Shown here one piece after another: positions 31,057 to 35,977 of a stretch of 35,977 bases of DNA. The DNA comes from Candidatus Woesearchaeota archaeon (GTDB lineage: Archaea; Nanobdellota; Nanobdellia; Woesearchaeales; CALCXY01): positions 1 through 35,977 of the forward strand of contig CALCXY010000036.1 of assembly GCA_937906345.1 (NCBI GenBank), read 5' to 3'. Below the pieces are notes generated by a model. It did not search any database and had not been told where the DNA came from. It was given only the letters and a program-made list of their open reading frames with translations. Positions within the stretch are counted from its first letter, which is position 1. Every line of letters starts with the position of its first letter. A program made the translations under genes and the position numbers.

Positions 31057-32031
31057 ATGCCAAGCACAAAAAATCCACGACACGGAAGTATGCAGTTCTG
31101 GCCAAGATCCAGAGCAAAACGAGCTTATGCTAGAGTGAGAACCTATCCACAAATCAAAGACGCTAAAGCACTAGGATTTGCAGGATACAAAGCTGGCATG
31201 ACTCACGTGATTGCGACTGATAATTCTAACGCATTAACAAAAGGCGAGGACATTACCATTCCCGTGACAGTGATTGAATGTCCTCCATTAAAATCTGCTT
31301 CTCTCCTTTTCTACAAAAATTCTTCATCTGGCTCAAATATGGTTTCTCAAACCTTTGCTCAAAATCTCGATAAAGAGTTAGCAAGAAAACTCAAATTACC
31401 TAAAAAAGCAACAAAAAAAATTGAAGATGTTAAAGAATATGATGAAATTAGGTTATTAGTTTATACTCAACCAAAACTTACTGGAATTGGTAAAAAGAAA
31501 CCAGAAGTTTTTGAATTAGCTATTGGGGGTTCTAAGGAAGAACAATTAAAATATGCTCAAGAAAATTTAGGTAAAGAAATTAAAATTAGTGATGTTGTAA
31601 ATGAAGGAATGTTTGTTGATACTCATGCTGTAACTAAAGCAAAAGGATTCCAAGGCCCTGTAAAAAGATTTGGTATTGGAATCCGTCCAGCAAAATCTGA
31701 AAAAACTAAACGAGGTCCAGGTTCATTAGGTCCTTGGGTAGGTCATGCCCATATCCAATATAGAGTTGCTAAAGCTGGTCAGCACGGTTATCACCAAAGA
31801 ACTGAATATAATAAACAAATTCTTAAAATTGATGAAGATCCTAAAAAAATTAATCCTAAAGGGGGCTTTGTAAAATATGGCCTTGTCAAAAATTCATTTC
31901 TCTTAGTCAGAGGATCTGTTTTAGGTCCAAAAAAACGGCTTATTAGATTCTCATTACCATTACGACCTGGAAAAGCAAAACCAGAAGCACCACAAATAAA
32001 CTATACGAGCTTAGTCTCACAACAACGATAA
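31057..32031 (+). CDS. rpl3: Large subunit ribosomal protein L3 (uL3)
   Basis: First gene of the operon. At 324 residues it is a typical archaeal/eukaryotic-type L3, reaching the peptidyl transferase region. It begins RHGSMQFWPRSRAKRAYARV after a few residues, contains LGFAGYKAGMTHV, the domain core VTKAKGFQGPVKRFGI, and AKAGQHGYHQRTEYNKQILK near the catalytic-centre loop. It is preceded by GAGGT at 31041-31045. The long leader upstream may control the whole operon. Confidence 0.97.
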   Translation: MPSTKNPRHGSMQFWPRSRAKRAYARVRTYPQIKDAKALGFAGYKAGMTHVIATDNSNALTKGEDITIPVTVIECPPLKSASLLFYKNSSSGSNMVSQTFAQNLDKELARKLKLPKKATKKIEDVKEYDEIRLLVYTQPKLTGIGKKKPEVFELAIGGSKEEQLKYAQENLGKEIKISDVVNEGMFVDTHAVTKAKGFQGPVKRFGIGIRPAKSEKTKRGPGSLGPWVGHAHIQYRVAKAGQHGYHQRTEYNKQILKIDEDPKKINPKGGFVKYGLVKNSFLLVRGSVLGPKKRLIRFSLPLRPGKAKPEAPQINYTSLVSQQR

Positions 32032-32032
32032 A

Positions 32033-32836
32033 ATGAAACTACAAATAATGAGTATTGATAATAAAAAAGTTGCTGAGAAGGACATACCCTCTCAATTTAA
32101 TGAGTCAGTAAGACCTGATTTAATTAAACGTGCAGTGTTAACTATTAATGCTAATACCAGACAACCGTATGGTTCTTCTCCTGAAGCTGGAAAGAGACAT
32201 AGTGCATTTGTTTCTAAGAGAAGAAATAAATATCGAACAACCTATGGTATAGGTCAATCTAGAACTCCTCGAAAAGTAATGAGTGTACGAGGAAAAAGAT
32301 TTAATTGGGTTGGTGCTGTTGCTCCTCAAACTGTAGGAGGACGAAGAGCTCATCCACCAAAAGCAGAAAAAATTTGGAAACAAGATTTAAACAAAAAAGA
32401 GAGAAGAAAAGCAATTAGATCTGCTTTAGCTGCTACTTTTGATAAAACATATGTTGAGAAAAAACATTCCCTTCCTGATCAATATCCCTTTTTAATTGAA
32501 TCAAAAATAGAGTCTTTAGAAAAAACAAAAGATGTTTTAAAAGCTCTAGAATCTTTAGGCTTAAAAAATGAACTTACTCGTTGTAGGATTAAAAAAATCA
32601 GAGCTGGAAAAGGCACATCTAGAGGCAGAAAATATAGAAAAAAAGTAGGTCCTCTATTAGTTGTTTCAAAATCATGTAAATTGCTGAAAGCAGCTAATAA
32701 TATTCCTGGTTGTGAAATTGCTCAAGTAAAAGATATTAACGCATCTTTACTCGCACCAGGCGCTATCCCTGGAAGATTAACATTATTCACTGATAAATCA
32801 CTCGAAGTAATGGAGGAGAAAAAACTATTCAAATGA
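32033..32836 (+). CDS. rpl4: Large subunit ribosomal protein L4 (uL4)
   Basis: 267 residues of archaeal-type L4, which lines the peptide exit tunnel. The extended loop is recognisable from KYRTTYGIGQSRTPRKVMSV and VGGRRAHPPKAEKIW. The globular part contains KKERRKAIRSALAATFDKTY, and the C-terminus has GPLLVVSKSCKLLKAANNIP. It starts one base after the L3 stop codon and overlaps L23 by four bases (ATGA). In bacteria L4 represses its own operon through the leader, so it is one candidate regulator of the structured leader here (analogy only). Confidence 0.97.
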   Translation: MKLQIMSIDNKKVAEKDIPSQFNESVRPDLIKRAVLTINANTRQPYGSSPEAGKRHSAFVSKRRNKYRTTYGIGQSRTPRKVMSVRGKRFNWVGAVAPQTVGGRRAHPPKAEKIWKQDLNKKERRKAIRSALAATFDKTYVEKKHSLPDQYPFLIESKIESLEKTKDVLKALESLGLKNELTRCRIKKIRAGKGTSRGRKYRKKVGPLLVVSKSCKLLKAANNIPGCEIAQVKDINASLLAPGAIPGRLTLFTDKSLEVMEEKKLFK

Positions 32837-33096
32837 AAGATCCTTACAAAGTAATCAAATATCCATTATCAACTGAAAAATCATTACGATTAATGGAATC
32901 AGAGAATAAATTAATCTTTGTTATAGATATAAATGCAAAAAAACCAGAAGTAAAGAAAGCTATTGAGGAAATATTCAAAACAAAAGTACTGAAAGTAAAC
33001 ACGTTTGTTAATGCTGATGGGGAAAAACGAGCTTATGTGAAATTTTCACCAGAAACACCTGCTATTGATATAGCAACTAACTTTGGATTGATGTAA
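32833..33096 (+). CDS. rpl23: Large subunit ribosomal protein L23 (uL23)
   Basis: An 87-residue L23, the tunnel-exit protein that contacts SRP and nascent-chain factors. It starts MKDPYKVIKYPLSTEKSLRL, with the conserved P-x-STEK segment. The core INAKKPEVKKAIEEIFKTKV and the C-terminal KRAYVKFSPETPAIDIA are typical of the short archaeal form. The start overlaps the L4 stop (ATGA), so translation is probably coupled. Confidence 0.96.
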   Translation: MKDPYKVIKYPLSTEKSLRLMESENKLIFVIDINAKKPEVKKAIEEIFKTKVLKVNTFVNADGEKRAYVKFSPETPAIDIATNFGLM

Positions 33097-33097
33097 A

Positions 33098-33835
33098 ATG
33101 GGAAAACGATTAATACAACAAGCAAGAGGAAAAGGTTCATCTAAATATAGGGCTCCTTCCTTTAGATATAAGGGGAAAGTAAAGCATAGTCCTTTAACTA
33201 AGCAACAAGTTTCTGGCACTGTTGTAGAGATTATTAATTGTCAAGGTCATTCAGCTCCATTAGCAAAAGTTAAGGATGATGAAGGTAAAACACGTTTAAT
33301 TATCGCACCTGAAGGATTAAAAATTGGCACTATCCTTAAAGAAGGAACAAATGAAATAGCAAAAGGTAATACTGTTATGTTAAAAGATTTACCTGAAGGT
33401 TCTCAAATATTTAATGTGGAATCTACTCCAGGAGATGGCGGAAAATATTGTAGATCATCTGGAACCTCTGCAAAATTAGTTTCTCATATGAAAGGTAAAG
33501 TAATCGTACAATTTCCTTCTAAAAAACAAAAAATCTTACATCCTCAATGTAGAGCCAATATAGGGAACGTTGCAGGATCTGGAAGAAGAGATAAACCAAT
33601 TTTAAAGGCAGGAATTAATTTTTATCGTAAAAAAGCTAAGAATAAATTATATCCAATTGTTTCAGGTTCAGCAATGAATGCAGTAGATCATCCATTTGGT
33701 AATAAAAGAACATCTAGAAAATCAAAAGCAAGACCTACTCCAAGAAATGCACCGCCTGGTAGAAAAGTTGGTATGATCGCTGCTAAGCGTACAGGAAGAA
33801 GAGTTCAAAGAGTCAAAACCGAGGTTAAAGAATAA
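33098..33835 (+). CDS. rpl2: Large subunit ribosomal protein L2 (uL2)
   Basis: 245 residues of L2, which helps assemble the peptidyl transferase centre. The N-terminal [16 protein letters not shown], the OB/SH3 part ([37 protein letters not shown]) and the C-terminal functional segment [10 protein letters not shown] with its conserved histidine (H of VDHPFG) are all present. The tail [20 protein letters not shown] is typical of archaea. It starts one base after the L23 stop. Confidence 0.97.
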   Translation: MGKRLIQQARGKGSSKYRAPSFRYKGKVKHSPLTKQQVSGTVVEIINCQGHSAPLAKVKDDEGKTRLIIAPEGLKIGTILKEGTNEIAKGNTVMLKDLPEGSQIFNVESTPGDGGKYCRSSGTSAKLVSHMKGKVIVQFPSKKQKILHPQCRANIGNVAGSGRRDKPILKAGINFYRKKAKNKLYPIVSGSAMNAVDHPFGNKRTSRKSKARPTPRNAPPGRKVGMIAAKRTGRRVQRVKTEVKE

Positions 33836-33836
33836 A

Positions 33837-34217
33837 ATGGCAAAAGAATTCATTTTCAGAGGTAAAAATCTTGAAGAGATTAAAAAAATGAGTATTAATG
33901 AGTTTGCAGACCTATTACCCTCCCGAAAAAGAAGATCTTTGAAGAGAGGCTTCTCTCCTATGCAAAAAGCATTATTGAAAAAAATATCAAAAAGAGATAA
34001 AGACATTGAGACTCATTGTAGAGATATGATTATCATACCAGAAATGTTGGGTAAAATTATCAAAGTGTATAATGGAAAAGAATTCATTGCTAATGTTATA
34101 TCAGAAGATATGTTAGGACATTATCTTGGTGAGTTTTCTTTAACAAGAAGAGGAGTTAAACATAGTGCTCCAGGTGTAGGTGCAACTAGATCTAGTGCTG
34201 CACTTTCGGTGAGGTAA
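33837..34217 (+). CDS. rps19: Small subunit ribosomal protein S19 (uS19)
   Basis: 126 residues of archaeal-type S19 from the 30S head. The segment [20 protein letters not shown] is characteristic of the archaeal/eukaryotic form. [20 protein letters not shown] and the conserved VYNGKEF and [11 protein letters not shown] motifs follow, ending in the flexible [18 protein letters not shown] tail. It begins one base after the L2 stop. The last codons carry GGTGAGG, which serves as the L22 ribosome binding site. Confidence 0.96.
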   Translation: MAKEFIFRGKNLEEIKKMSINEFADLLPSRKRRSLKRGFSPMQKALLKKISKRDKDIETHCRDMIIIPEMLGKIIKVYNGKEFIANVISEDMLGHYLGEFSLTRRGVKHSAPGVGATRSSAALSVR

Positions 34218-34219
34218 AC

Positions 34220-34810
34220 ATGAAATATAGCTATCAAGGAAACATTGCAACAAGTGCAAAGGCATCTGCTCGTTCAGTAGGTATATCTGGAAAACAGAGC
34301 ATAGAAATTTGCAATGCAATTAGAAAAAAACCCATTGATAAAGCTAAAGCTATTTTGGTAAGAGCAATGACTCAAGAACAAGCAATTCCATTTAAGAGAT
34401 TTCAAAATATAGGTCATAAACCAGGGCCAATGGGAACTGGAAAATATCCTATGAAAGCATGCACCGAAATACTAAAATTAGTTGAAGCTGCTGAAGCAAA
34501 TGCCCAACTAAAAGGACTTAACACATCTGATTTAATCATCAAACATATTGCAACTCATAAAGGAGCTAAACAATGGCATTATGGAAGATTTTTTAGAAGA
34601 AAAATGAAAAGAGTAAATCTAGAGATTGTTTTAGAAGAAAAGAAATCAAAACCTAAAGAAAAAACTCCTAAACCAGCACCTAAAACAGATGCAAAAAAAG
34701 ATGCAAAACCTGTAAAACCATCTCCAAAAGCTGTTGAATCTAAACCTGTTGCTAAAAAACCAGTTAATCCAACTACTAATAAAGAACAACCTAAAGGAGA
34801 TAAAAAATGA
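34220..34810 (+). CDS. rpl22: Large subunit ribosomal protein L22 (uL22) with Lys/Pro-rich extension
   Basis: L22 lines the exit tunnel. The conserved core covers about residues 1-140: ASARSVGISGKQSIEICNAI, MTQEQAIPFKRFQNIGHKPG and the loop GAKQWHYGRFFRRKMKRVNL. The 196-residue protein then carries about 50 extra residues that are almost only Lys, Pro, Ala and Glu (KSKPKEKTPKPAPKTDAKKD and onward), which is longer than a usual archaeal L22. The tail is probably disordered. The start is three bases after the S19 stop; the end overlaps S3 (ATGA). Confidence 0.95.
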   Translation: MKYSYQGNIATSAKASARSVGISGKQSIEICNAIRKKPIDKAKAILVRAMTQEQAIPFKRFQNIGHKPGPMGTGKYPMKACTEILKLVEAAEANAQLKGLNTSDLIIKHIATHKGAKQWHYGRFFRRKMKRVNLEIVLEEKKSKPKEKTPKPAPKTDAKKDAKPVKPSPKAVESKPVAKKPVNPTTNKEQPKGDKK

Positions 34811-35577
34811 TTGAGAGAAAATTTGTAAAGGAACGGATGAAAGAATATCAAGTAGAAGAATATATTAAAGAAAGCATGAAAAATGTAGGTCATTCCTTTA
34901 CAAGGTTACAAAGAACTCCAATGGGTGAAAAAATTATTATCTTTGCTTCACGACCTGGTTTAATTGTAGGAAGAAAAGGAGAAAATATTAAAAAACTTAC
35001 TCAAACATTAAAAACCCGTTTTAAACTTGAAAATCCTCAAGTAGAAATATCAGAAGTTGAAAATATTAATTTAGATGCTCAAGTAGTTGCTGAAAGAATT
35101 GCTTCTACTCTTGAAAGATTTGGTTCTCAAAAGTTTAAAGCAATAGGTCATAAAACAATAGCAGATGTTATTGGTGCTGGAGCATTAGGTATTGAAATTT
35201 TAATCTCAGGTAAAATTCCTGGTGCACGTGCTAAGCGTTGGAGATTTTATAAAGGATATCTCAAAAAATGTGGAGACATTGCTATTGAAGGTGTTAAAGA
35301 GGCTAAAACCTATGCTCAAATAAAATCTGGCACAATAGGAGTTGTAGTTAAAATCATGCCAGCAACAGTAAAGCTTCCAGATGATATTAAATTAAAAATT
35401 AAAGAAGAAATTATTGAAGAAGAAGTTAAGGATGATGTTGTAGATGATGAGGAAACAAAAAAACCTGATACTAAAAAAGAAGAAAAATCTACTCAAAAGT
35501 CTAAAGAAAAACCAAAAGTAGAATCTAAAGTAGAATCTAAAAAGGAACCCTCAAAAAAAGAAGAGGCTGAGAAATGA
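34807..35577 (+). CDS. rps3: Small subunit ribosomal protein S3 (uS3) with charged tail
   Basis: S3 sits at the mRNA entry site of the 30S subunit. The type II KH domain shows IVGRKGENIKKLTQTLKTRF (GRKG at 55-58). The C-terminal domain has GFGSQKFKAIGHKTI-like and SGKIPGARAKRWRFYKGYLK segments. After about residue 200 the 256-residue protein continues with a mixed acidic then lysine-rich low-complexity tail (EEEVKDDVVDDEETKKPDTK and beyond), probably disordered. It overlaps L22 and L29 by four bases at each end. Confidence 0.96.
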   Translation: MIERKFVKERMKEYQVEEYIKESMKNVGHSFTRLQRTPMGEKIIIFASRPGLIVGRKGENIKKLTQTLKTRFKLENPQVEISEVENINLDAQVVAERIASTLERFGSQKFKAIGHKTIADVIGAGALGIEILISGKIPGARAKRWRFYKGYLKKCGDIAIEGVKEAKTYAQIKSGTIGVVVKIMPATVKLPDDIKLKIKEEIIEEEVKDDVVDDEETKKPDTKKEEKSTQKSKEKPKVESKVESKKEPSKKEEAEK

Positions 35578-35780
35578 AGACTAAAGAATTATCCTCAATT
35601 TCAAAAGAAGAACTTGAGAAAAAAATAGTGGAATTACGAAAAGAGCTGATTAAAAATAATACTCAAATTGCAGCAGGAACAACTCCTAAAAGTCCAGGGC
35701 AAGTTCGTGAAATGAAAAAAACAATTGCACGCATACTTACAATTTTAAAAAATAAAGGCGTAAAGCGGAGGCATACTTAA
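35574..35780 (+). CDS. rpl29: Large subunit ribosomal protein L29 (uL29)
   Basis: 68 residues of L29, a two-helix protein near the tunnel exit. The L29 signature is in the first helix (MKTKELSSISKEELEKKIVE) and in the second-helix stretch SPGQVREMKKTIARILTILK, with the short basic end GVKRRHT. The start overlaps the S3 stop (ATGA). The next gene begins four bases after its stop. Confidence 0.95.
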   Translation: MKTKELSSISKEELEKKIVELRKELIKNNTQIAAGTTPKSPGQVREMKKTIARILTILKNKGVKRRHT

Positions 35781-35784
35781 AAGA

Positions 35785-35977
35785 ATGCCGGAAATCGATC
35801 CAATAACTGGATTGCCAAAGGAGCTTGGTGTTTGGGAAAACATCACCAAAGAAAGCCAAAAAATAGTAATCTCTACTGTTAGTAAAAAATTTGGCAAAAA
35901 ATATACCATCATCGAAGGTATCGATTCGAAAGAAGTTAACCTTAAAGATGTAGGTAAGAAACTTAAAAGCTTTTTTG
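35785..35977 (+). CDS. SUI1/aIF1 translation initiation factor, partial (3' end beyond window)
   Basis: The first 64 codons are present and open to the right edge. The translation begins MPEIDPITGLPKELGVWENI and continues with STVSKKFGKKYTIIEGIDS and a KDVGKKLKS segment. This matches the archaeal SUI1 homologue (aIF1), which guards start codon selection on the small subunit. The position after L29 is the usual place for SUI1 in archaeal ribosomal operons. GGAGG at 35767-35771 lies upstream. Confidence 0.92.
   Translation, partial: MPEIDPITGLPKELGVWENITKESQKIVISTVSKKFGKKYTIIEGIDSKEVNLKDVGKKLKSFF

Noticed and set aside
34579-34893. Minus-strand frame opposite the L22 tail
   Set aside because: It arises from the repetitive lysine/proline codons of the L22 extension read backwards.

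Overview
The window is one stretch of an AT-rich archaeal chromosome. An archaeal histone, TFE, PolD (DP1 and DP2), Orc1/Cdc6, Hjc, Hef, aIF2-beta, EndA and archaeal-type TATA promoters all support this. The one-polypeptide primase (catalytic domain plus Fe-S domain) and the many lysine-rich protein tails suggest a DPANN lineage such as Woesearchaeota, Pacearchaeota or Nanoarchaeota relatives. That lineage placement is inference from gene content and was not tested by phylogeny.

Layout. Positions 1-5000 hold a partial winged-helix protein, the tRNA splicing endonuclease, tRNase Z, a histone, the Holliday junction resolvase Hjc, a TFE-PRPP synthetase pair and a small membrane protein. Positions 5000-6620 hold an alpha/beta hydrolase and a TrmB-type regulator. 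The 6620-6906 gap looks like a replication origin. Two ORB-like boxes in opposite orientation flank an A/T-only stretch, and orc1/cdc6-DP1-DP2 runs away from it (6907-13170). Positions 13180-17330 hold DUF424/aIF2-beta, a SpoIIM-like membrane protein, an RPA32-like OB/winged-helix protein, a cysteine-repeat surface protein and a polytopic membrane protein. Positions 17365-17511 look like a small inserted element. Positions 17503-22266 hold two class II ribonucleotide reductase paralogues, one canonical and one that has lost the redox cysteines. Positions 22413-30853 hold a zinc ribbon protein, a second TrmB-type regulator, a PRC-barrel protein, a TraB-family protein, an M50 protease, Hef, a Nudix hydrolase, HtpX and the fused primase. 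From 30885 to the right edge runs the large ribosomal protein operon: L3, L4, L23, L2, S19, L22, S3, L29 and the start of SUI1/aIF1.

The genes concentrate on DNA replication and repair (origin, Orc1, PolD, primase, RPA-like, RNR, Hjc, Hef) and on the core expression machinery (TFE, aIF2-beta, EndA, tRNase Z, ribosomal proteins). There are no rRNA genes, CRISPR arrays or prophage, and I recognised no tRNA genes.

Promoters are very regular. About twenty genes have a TATA box centred 26-28 bp before the start codon, which implies leaderless mRNAs. The few genes with longer leaders (histone, canonical nrdJ, a PRC-barrel gene, a small membrane protein, the ribosomal operon) have Shine-Dalgarno motifs, and three of them have inverted repeats at or near the predicted mRNA 5' end. 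The items most worth follow-up are the origin, the RNR paralogue lacking its redox cysteines, the small element at the RNR stop codon, the GC-rich structured segment at 28461-28574 and the switch-like ribosomal operon leader.
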